A stretch of DNA of 56,684 nt. It comes from Pseudolabrys sp. GTDB taxonomy: Bacteria; Pseudomonadota; Alphaproteobacteria; Rhizobiales; Xanthobacteraceae. A model generated the notes under the pieces. It saw only the letters and a list, made by a program, of their open reading frames with translations. It ran no database searches and was not told where the DNA came from. The DNA is taken from positions 1 through 56,684 of the forward strand of contig JAHCKG010000028.1 of assembly GCA_026125895.1 (NCBI GenBank). The letters are read 5' to 3'. Below, piece after piece: positions 16,304 to 24,850 of the stretch; positions within the stretch are counted from its first letter, which is position 1; each line of letters starts with the position of its first letter. A program made the position numbers and the translations under genes.

Positions 16304-17751
16304 CAGGTCACCGAGATGTACTGTGTCTCGAGGAACTCCTTCATGCCCTCCTGCGCGCCTTCGCGGCCGAGGCCGGACTGCTTGACGCCGCCGAACGGCG
16401 CCGCCGGATCGGAGACGAGGCCGCGGTTGAGGCCGATCATGCCAAACTCGAGCTTCTCGGAGACGCGCAGGCCGCGCGACATGTCCTTGGTGTACAGATA
16501 AGCGACCAGACCATATTCGGTGTCGTTGGCGCGTTTGATCGCTTCGTCCTCGGTCTTGAAAGTCTGGATCGAGGCCACCGGTCCGAAGATTTCCTCGTTC
16601 AGCATCATGGCGCCGTCCGGGACGTTGGTGACCACGGTCGCCGGATAGAAGAAGCCGGGGCCATCCGGCACCTTGCCGCCGGTGAGCACCTTGGCGCCCT
16701 TCGACACCGCGTCATCGACCAGCTCGATCACCTTGTCGCGGCCTTCCTTGTTGACCAGCGGACCGACGGCGACGCCGTCATCGAGGCCGTTGCCCATCTT
16801 CAGCCCGGCCATCTTGGCCGACAGCTTCTTGGCGAATTCGTCGTGCACCTTCTCGTGCACATAGAAGCGGTTCGCCGCGGTGCAGGCCTCGCCCATGTTG
16901 CGCATCTTGGCGATCATCGCGCCTTCGATCGCGGCATCGATGTCGGCGTCCTCGAAGACCAGGAACGGCGCGTTGCCGCCCAGTTCCATCGCCGGCTTCA
17001 GGATCTGATCGGCGGCCTCGTGCAGCAGCTTGCGGCCGACCTCGGTCGAGCCGGTGAAGGACACGACGCGCACGCGCGGATCGTGCAGCATCGCCGAGAC
17101 GACCTTGCCGGATGAGCGCGACGGGATGACGTTGACGACGCCGGGCGGCACGCCGGCTTCTTCCAGCGCCGGCATCAGCGCCAGCATGGTGAGCGGCGTA
17201 TCGGAGGCGGGCTTGAGCACCACCGGGCAGCCGGCGGCGAGCGCCGGGCCGATCTTGCGGGTCGCCATCGCCGCCGGGAAATTCCACGGCGTCACCAGCA
17301 CGGCGATGCCGGCCGGCTTGTGCTGGGCGAGAATGCGGGCGCCCGAGGCCGGCGCCATGGACATCTGCCCAAGATTGCGCACCGCTTCCTCTGCGTACCA
17401 GCGGAAGAACTCGGCCGAATAGGCGACCTCGCCGCGCGAGTCGGACAGCGCCTTGCCGTTCTCCAGCGTGATCAGCTTCGCGAAGCGCTCGGCATCGCGC
17501 ATGATGATTTCGAAAGCCTTGCGCAGGATCTCGGCGCGCTCGCGCGGCTTCCTTGCGGCCCAGGCCGGGAACGCGGCGTCGGCGGCGTCGATCGCGGCGA
17601 TGGCGTCATCGACGGTGGCGCTGGCGACCGAGGCGATGGTCTTTTCCGTCGCCGGATCGACAACGTCGAAACGGCCGCCGTCGGAAGCCTTTTTCCATTT
17701 GCCGCCGATCCACAGATCGGTCGGAACGTTGGCGAGAAGGTTGTCGTACAT
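16300..17751 (-). CDS. NAD(P)-dependent aldehyde dehydrogenase (succinate-semialdehyde dehydrogenase-like)
   Basis: A 483-residue aldehyde dehydrogenase. Catalytic landmarks are N157 (TPWNFPA), E257 (MELGGNAP) and nucleophile C290 (GEACTAANRF), and the C-terminus has FGGVKQSGLGREG. The sequence is closest in style to GabD, which oxidises succinate semialdehyde to succinate; other aldehydes are possible. Its neighbours are a 2-oxoacid dehydrogenase (E1alpha, E1beta, E2-like) and a hydroxyacid dehydrogenase. That suggests it oxidises an aldehyde from the same pathway rather than acting in GABA catabolism. A second paralogue is at 49670. Confidence 0.9.
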   Translation of the reverse strand: MYDNLLANVPTDLWIGGKWKKASDGGRFDVVDPATEKTIASVASATVDDAIAAIDAADAAFPAWAARKPRERAEILRKAFEIIMRDAERFAKLITLENGKALSDSRGEVAYSAEFFRWYAEEAVRNLGQMSMAPASGARILAQHKPAGIAVLVTPWNFPAAMATRKIGPALAAGCPVVLKPASDTPLTMLALMPALEEAGVPPGVVNVIPSRSSGKVVSAMLHDPRVRVVSFTGSTEVGRKLLHEAADQILKPAMELGGNAPFLVFEDADIDAAIEGAMIAKMRNMGEACTAANRFYVHEKVHDEFAKKLSAKMAGLKMGNGLDDGVAVGPLVNKEGRDKVIELVDDAVSKGAKVLTGGKVPDGPGFFYPATVVTNVPDGAMMLNEEIFGPVASIQTFKTEDEAIKRANDTEYGLVAYLYTKDMSRGLRVSEKLEFGMIGLNRGLVSDPAAPFGGVKQSGLGREGAQEGMKEFLETQYISVTW

Positions 17752-17870
17752 GCGCTTTCCTTTACATCTGCATCGTTGTTCGCGAGCCGCGAACGTCGAT
17801 TTTATCGTGCCAAAGTCCGGCTGCCAGTCGCCGCACGAGATAGCAGATTTTCACCCTGCGATATTGCCAC

Positions 17871-18851
17871 TCAGCCTTGCAAACTGCGCCGCACGGTATC
17901 GACGATGCGTTCGGGCGTCGGCAGCACCATGTCTTCCAGAACATCCGCCGCCGGCAGCGGAATATGCGGCGTGGTGATGCGGACCGGCGGACCGTCCAGG
18001 TCGTAGAAAGCCTCGTCGGCGACGATGGAGACGATCTCGGCGCCCCAGCCGCACAGCCGCGGATTCTCTTCCACGGTGAACAGCCGGTGCGTTTTCGCCA
18101 CCGAGCCGAGAATGGTCTGCGTGTCGAGCGGCACCAGCGAACGCACATCGACAACCTCGCAGTCGATGCCATGTTCCGATTTCAACGTCTCGGCGGCGGC
18201 GAGCGCGCGCGGGACCATCAGCGCCAGCGCCAGAATGGTCGCATCCTTGCCCGGCCGCACGATCTTGGCGGTGCCGAGCGTGTCGACGATCTCGCCATCG
18301 GGCACTTCGCCCTTGGTCGGATACAGCGACTTGTGCTCGAGGAAGATGACCGGATCGGGGTCGCGCACCGCGGCGGCGAGCAGCCCGATGACATCGCGCG
18401 GATTGGACGGCGCCACGACCTTGAGGCCGGGGATCATCATGCACCAGTTCTCGACGCTCTGCGAATGCTGCGCGCCGAAGCGCGAGCCGGCGCCGTTGCC
18501 GGTGCGCACGACCAGCGGACACTTGGTCTGACCGTTCGACATGTAGCGGCTTTTCGGAAACTCGTTGGCGATGTAGTCGAAGCACACCGCAAAGAAGTCC
18601 GAGAACATGATCTCCGCGATCGGTTTCAAGCCGGTCATCGCCGCGCCCATGGCGGCGCCGAGAATGGCCTGCTCGGAGATCGGCGTGTCGCGCACGCGCA
18701 AGGGTCCGAACTGCTCATAGAGCCCGACGGTCGCCTTGAAGACACCGCCGGCCTTGGCGACGTCTTCGCCAAGGAAGACGACGTCGTTGTCGCGCTTCAT
18801 TTCCTGCGCGATGCCGCGGATCACCGCGTCGCGATAGGTGATTTCCGCCAT
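17871..18851 (-). CDS. 2-oxoacid dehydrogenase E1 component, beta subunit
   Basis: A 326-residue E1beta protein (transketolase central and C-terminal domains). Typical stretches are VVFLGEDVAKAGGVFK, RDTPISEQAILGAAMGAAM, RFGAQHSQSVENW and, in the C-terminal domain, VVDVRSLVPLDTQTI. With the alpha subunit it decarboxylates a 2-oxo acid using thiamine diphosphate. The ATG at 18851 is 16 bases after the E1alpha stop. The acetoin/branched-chain type is most similar by eye; the substrate is not certain. The aldehyde dehydrogenase follows after about 120 bp. Confidence 0.92.
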   Translation of the reverse strand: MAEITYRDAVIRGIAQEMKRDNDVVFLGEDVAKAGGVFKATVGLYEQFGPLRVRDTPISEQAILGAAMGAAMTGLKPIAEIMFSDFFAVCFDYIANEFPKSRYMSNGQTKCPLVVRTGNGAGSRFGAQHSQSVENWCMMIPGLKVVAPSNPRDVIGLLAAAVRDPDPVIFLEHKSLYPTKGEVPDGEIVDTLGTAKIVRPGKDATILALALMVPRALAAAETLKSEHGIDCEVVDVRSLVPLDTQTILGSVAKTHRLFTVEENPRLCGWGAEIVSIVADEAFYDLDGPPVRITTPHIPLPAADVLEDMVLPTPERIVDTVRRSLQG

Positions 18852-18867
18852 GGTCAGTTTCTCATTC

Positions 18868-19911
18868 TCAATTGCGCCATGCCCAGCCGCCGTCGGCATA
18901 GACGTCGGTGGTGAGGATATCGGCCGGCGGCATCGGCGCCGCCTTGCAGGTTTCGGTCGCGTCATCGACTTCCTTGCGAACCGAGGCGTCGATCTCGGCG
19001 ATCACCTTGTCGGCGACGCCGAACTGCTGCAGCCGCTCGCGATAGATCTTGATCGGATCGCGCTCCTTCCATTTCTCCAGTTCGCCTTCCGGGCGATACT
19101 TGGCCGGGTCGGCGCGCGAATGGCCGGAGTGCCGATAGGTCAAAGCCTCGATCAGCGACGGGCCCTCCCCGGCCCGCGCCTTGGCGAAAGCCTTCTGCGC
19201 CGTGCGATAGACGACGTCGGCATCGTTGCCGTCGATGATGATGCGCTCGAGACCGTATGACGCGGCGCGGTCGGCCGCCGGATGCGGCACTGCCGTGACG
19301 TCGCCGATCGGCGTATACTCCATGTAGAGATTGTTCTCGCAGACGAAGACCACCGGCAGCTTCCAGATCGCCGCGAAGTTCAGCGCTTCGTGGAACGCGC
19401 CGATATTGGTGGTGCCGTCGCCGAAGAAACAGACCGACACATCCTTGTCGCCCTTGTATTGCGCGCGCCAGGCGGCGCCACACGCGATGGGAAGATGCGC
19501 GCCGATGATGGCGTAGGAGCCCATGACGCCGTGTTCTTCCGACGTCAGGTGCATCGAGCCGCCCTTGCCGCGCATCAGCCCGTTGTCGCGCTGCATCAGC
19601 TCGCCGAGCACTTTCTCGACCGACACGCCGCGCGCCAAAGTGTGGGCATGGCCGCGATAGGTGCAGAACGACAGATCGCCCTTCTGCATCGCCTCGGCAA
19701 AGCCCGACGCCACCGCCTCCTGCCCGAGCGACAGGTGGCTGGTGCCCTTCACCAGATTTTGCAGAAACAGATCGTAGGCACGCTGCTCGGCCTCGCGAAT
19801 ACGGAGCTGCGAGCGATAGATCGCCAGCCGCTTGGCCTCGCCGATATCGTCATTCAGCCCCGAGCCGGGAGCCTGGGCCCGGTCGTTCGCGCGGTCTTGC
19901 GCCGTCGCCAT
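18868..19911 (-). CDS. 2-oxoacid dehydrogenase E1 component, alpha subunit
   Basis: A 347-residue E1alpha protein. The thiamine diphosphate motif runs from GDG (164-166) to NN (193-194), and YRGHAH (85-90) forms part of the active site. The lengths of both E1 subunits match AcoA/AcoB-type acetoin or pyruvate dehydrogenases. A GAGGAAAT ribosome binding site precedes the ATG. It is the first gene of the E1alpha-E1beta-aldehyde dehydrogenase-lipocalin-E2 run. The C-terminal tail (residues 320-347) is not conserved. Confidence 0.93.
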   Translation of the reverse strand: MATAQDRANDRAQAPGSGLNDDIGEAKRLAIYRSQLRIREAEQRAYDLFLQNLVKGTSHLSLGQEAVASGFAEAMQKGDLSFCTYRGHAHTLARGVSVEKVLGELMQRDNGLMRGKGGSMHLTSEEHGVMGSYAIIGAHLPIACGAAWRAQYKGDKDVSVCFFGDGTTNIGAFHEALNFAAIWKLPVVFVCENNLYMEYTPIGDVTAVPHPAADRAASYGLERIIIDGNDADVVYRTAQKAFAKARAGEGPSLIEALTYRHSGHSRADPAKYRPEGELEKWKERDPIKIYRERLQQFGVADKVIAEIDASVRKEVDDATETCKAAPMPPADILTTDVYADGGWAWRN

Positions 19912-20021
19912 AAGGGATTTCCTCGTCGCCGGAAGCCGGCTTGTTTTTGTTATCGGGGCCGAAACTTAGCCTCGATGGTCGCGGCGCTGCAACTGCCCCA
20001 GGACGCGGCAGGCGCGCCGCC

Positions 20022-20936
20022 TCAATCGCCGGTGGGACGGCCGTCCGCCGCGGTCCTGCCCACCTTGCGCTCGCGGTACAGGAGATAAAGTCCCGAGCCG
20101 ACCACGATCAGCCCGCCGACGATGGTCCAGTGGTGCGGCACGTCGCCGAAGATGAGGAAACCCCAGGTCGTGGTCCACACGAGCTGCGTGTAGATGAACG
20201 GCGCCAGCGTCGAGGCCGGCGCCAGCCGGTGGGCGCGGATGAGCAGATAGTGGCCAATGCTGCCGAAGGCGCCGATGGCCACCATCAGCAGGACGGTGAG
20301 CCAGTCCGTCGGCGCTGTCCAGACGAACGGCACAATCGGCAGCATCGCCACAGTGCCGAGCAGGTTGGAATAGAACAACGTCGTCTCGCTGGAATCGCTG
20401 CGCGACAGGACGCGCGTCGAGATCGAGTACAGCGCGTAGCAGATTGCGCCGCCAAACGAGAGCAGCGCCGCCGGATGCAGCCCGCCGAAGCCAGGTCGCG
20501 CCACCAGCAGCACGCCAATAAAGCCGACGCCAATGGCGATCCAGCGCCGCCAGCCCACCCATTCGCCGAGGATGGGCCCGCACAGCACCGCGACCAGGAA
20601 TGGCGTCGCGAACAGGATCGACAGCGCTTCATCGAGCTGCAGGAACTGCAGCGCGAAAAAATTGAGGCCGGTCGATCCGAACAGCAGGGCGGCGCGGCCG
20701 ATTTGCAGCCACGGCCGGCGCGTCACCATCATGCCCGGCTTGGTCAGAGGGTTCATGAACAGCAGCGCCAGCACGAAGGCGCCGGTGTAGCGGACCCAGA
20801 CGACCTGCAACGGATGCATCGAATGCAACAGGTATTTGCCCGTTGCATCGATGCAGGAGAATCCCGCCACCGCCGCGCACATCAGTGCGATGCCGGTGAG
20901 ACGCTGGCGGCGAAGTTGCGACGCGTCGTCGCTCAA
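20022..20936 (-). CDS. DMT/EamA-family transporter
   Basis: A 304-residue membrane protein with ten hydrophobic helices in two EamA repeats. Family signs include GKYLLHSMHPLQVVWVRY in the first repeat, the FLQLDEALSILFATPFLVAV helix pair and PFIYTQLVWTTTWGFLIFGD in the second. It belongs to the group of RhaT/S-adenosylmethionine-uptake-like carriers, and the substrate cannot be told. Its start overlaps the stop of the SDR gene upstream by four bases, so these two are translated together. E1alpha follows 110 bp later. Confidence 0.87.
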   Translation of the reverse strand: MSDDASQLRRQRLTGIALMCAAVAGFSCIDATGKYLLHSMHPLQVVWVRYTGAFVLALLFMNPLTKPGMMVTRRPWLQIGRAALLFGSTGLNFFALQFLQLDEALSILFATPFLVAVLCGPILGEWVGWRRWIAIGVGFIGVLLVARPGFGGLHPAALLSFGGAICYALYSISTRVLSRSDSSETTLFYSNLLGTVAMLPIVPFVWTAPTDWLTVLLMVAIGAFGSIGHYLLIRAHRLAPASTLAPFIYTQLVWTTTWGFLIFGDVPHHWTIVGGLIVVGSGLYLLYRERKVGRTAADGRPTGD

Positions 20937-21694
20937 TAGGTTGCCCGCCCACCCGAAATGTCGAACACCGCGCCGGTCGTGAAGGAACAGTCTTCCGAAG
21001 CGCAGAACGCGGCGAGCGCCGCGACTTCCTCGACGTTAACGAAACGCGCGCGCGGGATTTTCGACAGCATGAAATCAATGTGCTGCTGCGTCATCTGGTC
21101 GAAGATCGCGGTGCGCGCCGCAGCCGGCGTGATGCAGTTGACCGAGATGTTCTTGCCCGCCGTTTCCTTGGCCAGCGACTTGGTCAGCGAGATGACGCCG
21201 GCTTTCGATGCCGAATAGGCGACCGCATTCGGGTTGCCTTCCTTGCCGGCGATCGAGGCGATGTTGACGATGCGGCCGTAGTCCTGCGCGATCATGCCGG
21301 GCGTTACCGCCTTGCAGCAGTAGAACTGGCTGTCGAGGTTGACGGTGAGGACGCGCTTCCACTCGTCGAGCGGATAGTCCCAGGTCGTGGTGTTCTTGCC
21401 GGCGATGCCGGCATTGTTGACGAGGATGTCGATGCGGCCGAAGGCCTTGACCGTGGCGTCGCGCGCGCGCTCGACACTGGCGAAGTCGGTGACGTCCACC
21501 GGCACGACCTCGACCTTTCCAGCACCTTGGCCTTTGACCTCGCCGGCGGTCTTCTTCGCCAGCGCCTCGTCGCGGTCCCAGATCGCAACCGCGGCGCCGG
21601 AGGCGAGGAAACGCTCGACGATGGCGCGGCCGATGCCTTGGGCGCCGCCGGTGACGACGGCGAAGCGGCCTTTGAGATCGATGTTATTGGACAT
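20933..21694 (-). CDS. Short-chain dehydrogenase/reductase (FabG-like)
   Basis: A 253-residue classical SDR. It has the cofactor motif TGGAQGIG (about residues 16-23), NNAG (about 90-93) and catalytic YSASK (about 160-164) after the serine in NIASIAG. The acidic residue at the end of the second strand (WDRDEA) suggests NAD preference. It could be a 3-oxoacyl-ACP reductase, a sugar dehydrogenase or an alcohol dehydrogenase. It overlaps the DMT exporter gene and is divergent from the TauE-like gene. Confidence 0.9.
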   Translation of the reverse strand: MSNNIDLKGRFAVVTGGAQGIGRAIVERFLASGAAVAIWDRDEALAKKTAGEVKGQGAGKVEVVPVDVTDFASVERARDATVKAFGRIDILVNNAGIAGKNTTTWDYPLDEWKRVLTVNLDSQFYCCKAVTPGMIAQDYGRIVNIASIAGKEGNPNAVAYSASKAGVISLTKSLAKETAGKNISVNCITPAAARTAIFDQMTQQHIDFMLSKIPRARFVNVEEVAALAAFCASEDCSFTTGAVFDISGGRATY

Positions 21695-21840
21695 AGCTGC
21701 GGTTCCCCCACGGTTGATTGTATCGATTTAACGGATGGTATAGTCGGTTTGCCGGGGAAAATGCAGCCTCCCCCGAAGATGGCAGCCATCCGTCCGGGAC
21801 CTGCATCCAAGTGCTGGTTGAAGGGGCCCGGGGCAAGAAT

Positions 21841-22566
21841 ATGGATGGCCCGATTCTCGCGCTTTTCGTCCTGTCGACTTTCGTTGGAGGCATCGTCAGC
21901 GGGCTGGCCGGCTTCGCCATGGGGCTGGTCGTTTCGGGCGTCTGGCTGCATATCCTGACGCCGGGACAAACTGCCGCGCTGATCGTCGGCTACGGGCTGC
22001 TCGTCCAAAGCTACAGCATCTGGAAGCTGCGCCACGCGCTCAGCCTGCGGAAGGTAGCGCCGTTTGTCGGCGGCGGTGTCATCGGCGTGCCGATCGGCGC
22101 GGCGTTGCTGTCGCACATCAGTCCGGTACTGGTGCGCGACGGCGTCGGCGTGCTGCTGATCGCCTATTCGGGCTATTTTCTGCTGCGGCCGCACGTCCAC
22201 AACATCCAGGCGCCGCTGCCGGCGGATATCGGCATCGGCTTCGTCAACGGCGTTCTCGGCGGCATGACCGGTCTCGCCGGGCCCATCATCACCATCTGGT
22301 GCCAGCTACGCGGCTTCCGCCGGGACGAGCAGCGCGCGATTTTCCAGCCGGTGATCCTGGCCGCTTTCGCGCTGACCGCCGTCTCGCTCACCGTCAACGG
22401 CACCGTGACAAAGGACTTGGTGCGCATCTACCTGTACGGCCTGCCGGCGCTCGGCGCCGGCCTGTGGGTCGGGCTGAAGCTCTACGGCCACCTCAACGAG
22501 CACACCTTCCGCCGGGTCGTCCTGGTGCTGCTGATGCTGTCCGGCCTGGTGTTGCTGTTCGGCTGA
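21841..22566 (+). CDS. TauE/SafE-family membrane transporter
   Basis: A 241-residue protein of the TauE/SafE (sulfite exporter/DUF81) family, with seven to eight hydrophobic helices. Signature stretches are FVGGIVSGLAGFAMGLVVSG at the start and GFVNGVLGGMTGLAGPIITI in the middle, one in each repeat. The family moves sulfite, sulfonates or other organic anions. The ATG at 21841 is used because the longer frame from 21718 is not membrane-like. The gene is divergent from the SDR and precedes the chromate genes by 121 bp. Confidence 0.85.
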   Translation: MDGPILALFVLSTFVGGIVSGLAGFAMGLVVSGVWLHILTPGQTAALIVGYGLLVQSYSIWKLRHALSLRKVAPFVGGGVIGVPIGAALLSHISPVLVRDGVGVLLIAYSGYFLLRPHVHNIQAPLPADIGIGFVNGVLGGMTGLAGPIITIWCQLRGFRRDEQRAIFQPVILAAFALTAVSLTVNGTVTKDLVRIYLYGLPALGAGLWVGLKLYGHLNEHTFRRVVLVLLMLSGLVLLFG

Positions 22567-22661
22567 ACGGCGCTTGCTGCCGCGCCGCCGCCCCGCTAAT
22601 CTCTGTTCCGTGGGGCCAGCAGCGGTCGCCCCGCGCTTCAGGCACAATTTGCCCAAGCACC

Positions 22662-22685
22662 GCTTCCTTCGCTGACGGAGGAAGC
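22662..22685 (+). promoter_or_regulatory. Hairpin enclosing the ribosome binding site of the chrB-like gene
   Basis: GCTTCCTTC (22662-22670) pairs with GGAGGAAGC (22677-22685), nine pairs with one G-U, around a six-base loop. The whole Shine-Dalgarno GGAGGA lies in the right arm, three bases before the ATG at 22688. The structure would need to open for translation to begin. Confidence 0.55.
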
Positions 22686-22687
22686 CC

Positions 22688-23506
22688 ATGCTTGCGTTTT
22701 CGATTTCACCCCAAGAGCTCTGGCGCCTGATGGCGACGCCGCGCGCGCCGCAGATCGTCGACGTGCGCCGGCGCGACATTTATGAAGCGGTGCCGGGCCT
22801 CATTCCCGGCTCGGTCTGGCGCGAGCCGACAGCGTTCGCGGACTGGGTCGCCGCGCTGGATCGCGGCCGGCCGATCGTCGTCACCTGCAAGCTCGGCAAA
22901 GAGCTGAGCCAGGTCATCGTCAGCGAACTCCGCGATCAGGGCTACGACGCCGCACAACTGGCTGGCGGTCAGGGCGCCTGGACCGACGCCGGATTGCCGC
23001 TGACCGACCGCGCCGCGGCCAACCGTCTGATGCCGCGGAGGCCGTCGCTATGGGTGACGCGGCGGCATCCCAAGATCGATCGCATCGCCTGCCCGTGGCT
23101 GATCCGCCGCTTCATCGATCCGGAAGCCCGCTTCGTCTTCGTCGATCCGCCTTACGTGACCGATGCCGCCACCAATTTCGGCGCCATCCCGTTCGACATC
23201 GCCGGTGTCGAAATCTCCCATGTCGGCGACACCTGCTCGTTCGACACGCTGCTGACGATGTTCGGGCTGGCGGACGAACCGTCGCTGGCGCGCCTCGCGC
23301 TCATCGTTCGTGGCGCCGACACCGCGCGGCACGATCTCGCACCGGAGGCCAGTGGCCTGCATGCGATATCTCTCGGCCTTTCGGCGCTGGCCGGTGACGA
23401 TGACCATGGACTCCTGCGTCAGGGCTTTGCCGTCTATGATGGGCTGTTCGCGTGGGCCCGCTTTGCCGCCGACGAAAAGCACAACTGGCCCATGAAGGCG
23501 GCGTGA
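22688..23506 (+). CDS. Rhodanese-ChrB fusion, chromate resistance protein
   Basis: A 272-residue fusion. Residues 1-108 are a rhodanese-like domain with the active-site cysteine C67 in VVTCKLGKELS. Residues about 118-268 match the ChrB C-terminal domain (WVTRRHPKIDRIACPWLIRR, HVGDTCSFDTLL, HDLAPEASGL). ChrB proteins sense or bind chromate and accompany the ChrA efflux pump. This form lacks the usual ChrB N-terminal regulator domain and carries rhodanese instead, so it is more likely an enzyme or sulfur-dependent chromate handler than a transcription factor. The chrA gene follows six bases downstream. Confidence 0.85.
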   Translation: MLAFSISPQELWRLMATPRAPQIVDVRRRDIYEAVPGLIPGSVWREPTAFADWVAALDRGRPIVVTCKLGKELSQVIVSELRDQGYDAAQLAGGQGAWTDAGLPLTDRAAANRLMPRRPSLWVTRRHPKIDRIACPWLIRRFIDPEARFVFVDPPYVTDAATNFGAIPFDIAGVEISHVGDTCSFDTLLTMFGLADEPSLARLALIVRGADTARHDLAPEASGLHAISLGLSALAGDDDHGLLRQGFAVYDGLFAWARFAADEKHNWPMKAA

Positions 23507-23512
23507 CCGGAC

Positions 23513-24850
23513 ATGACAAGCGAAACAATGACAAGCGACGTGCGCTCCGCTCACCCGACCTTCGGCGAGGCCTTCATGGTCTGGCTGAAGATCGGCTGCA
23601 TCAATTTCGGCGGCCCGGCCGGACAGATCGCGATGATGCATCGCATCCTGGTCGATGAGAAAAAGTGGATCGACGAGCCGCGCTTCCTGCACGCGCTCAA
23701 TTTCTCGATGCTGCTGCCCGGGCCGGAGGCGACGCAGCTCGCGACCTATGTCGGCTGGCTGCTGCACGGCGTGCGCGGCGGGCTCGCCGCCGGCATCCTG
23801 TTCGTGCTGCCCGGCGCCTTCGTCATGCTGGGCCTGAGCCTGCTCTACGCCTACGGGCGCGGCGTCAGCGCCATCGACGGCGCGCTGTTCGGCATCAAGG
23901 CCGCGGTGCTGGTGATCGTGATCGAGGCGCTGATCCGCATCGGCAAGCGGGCGCTGAAGTCGTGGCTGATGGTGACACTCGCGGCCCTGGCTTTCGTCAG
24001 CATCTTCTTCCTCAACCTGCCCTTCCCGCTGATCGTCGTCGCCGCCGGCCTCGCCGGCTTCGTGGTGGCGAAGTCGCGTCCCGACCTGATCGGCATCAAT
24101 GGCGTCTCCGACACCGTGCTCGATCACGGCACCAATCGCTGGCGCCACGCCATCCTCGCCCTCATCGTCGGCCTGACTTTATGGTGGGCGCCGGTCGCGA
24201 TCGCCGCACTGACGCTCGGCACCGGCCATGTCATGGTGGCCATCGGCCTGTTCTTCTCCAAGCTCGCGGTCGTCACCTTCGGCGGCGCCTATGCCGTGCT
24301 CGCCTACATGGCGCAGCAGGTGGTGCAGACGCATCACTGGATGACGGCGCCGGAAATGGTCGATGGCCTCGGCCTCGCCGAGACGACGCCCGGCCCGCTG
24401 ATCCTGGTGACGCAATTCGTCGGCTTCCTCGCCGCCTTCCGCGCCCCGGCGCCGTTCTCGCCTTTGGCGGCGGGCCTGATCGGCGCCGCGCTGACGACCT
24501 GGGTCACCTTCGTGCCGGCAATCCTCTGGATCTTCGCCGGCGCGCCGTTCCTCGAAGCGCTACGCGCCAACAAGCGGCTCGCCGGCGCGCTCGCGGCGAT
24601 CACTGCGGCCGTGGTCGGCGTCATTCTCAACCTGTCGGTCTGGTTCGCGCTGCATGTGCTGTTCGGCACCGTGACCGAGCATCGTGCCGGACCGCTGCGC
24701 TGGTTCGGCTTCGATCCCGCCGCGCTCGATCGCCATGCCGCGATCCTCGCCGTGGTCGCCGGGATGCTCGCCTTCCGCTTCCATCGCAGCCTGATCGAGG
24801 TGATCGTCGTGATGGCGCTGCTCGGCATCGTCACCCAATATTCATTCTAG
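23513..24850 (+). CDS. chrA: Chromate transporter ChrA
   Basis: A 445-residue inner-membrane protein with two homologous CHR domains. The first carries FGGPAGQIAMMH (about residues 30-41) and LPGPEATQLATYVGWLLHG. The second carries FGGAYAVLAYMAQ and ETTPGPLILVTQFVGFLAA. ChrA expels chromate taken up by sulfate carriers. It starts six bases after the rhodanese-ChrB gene; a second in-frame ATG at 23528 is also possible. Its stop overlaps the stop of the convergent ABC permease gene by four bases. Confidence 0.93.
   Translation: MTSETMTSDVRSAHPTFGEAFMVWLKIGCINFGGPAGQIAMMHRILVDEKKWIDEPRFLHALNFSMLLPGPEATQLATYVGWLLHGVRGGLAAGILFVLPGAFVMLGLSLLYAYGRGVSAIDGALFGIKAAVLVIVIEALIRIGKRALKSWLMVTLAALAFVSIFFLNLPFPLIVVAAGLAGFVVAKSRPDLIGINGVSDTVLDHGTNRWRHAILALIVGLTLWWAPVAIAALTLGTGHVMVAIGLFFSKLAVVTFGGAYAVLAYMAQQVVQTHHWMTAPEMVDGLGLAETTPGPLILVTQFVGFLAAFRAPAPFSPLAAGLIGAALTTWVTFVPAILWIFAGAPFLEALRANKRLAGALAAITAAVVGVILNLSVWFALHVLFGTVTEHRAGPLRWFGFDPAALDRHAAILAVVAGMLAFRFHRSLIEVIVVMALLGIVTQYSF

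Noticed and set aside
19930-19960. Terminator-like GCCGG-AAG-CCGGC hairpin followed by a T-run on the plus strand
   Set aside because: The stem is only five pairs and no plus-strand gene ends there; it is probably chance in the leader of E1alpha.
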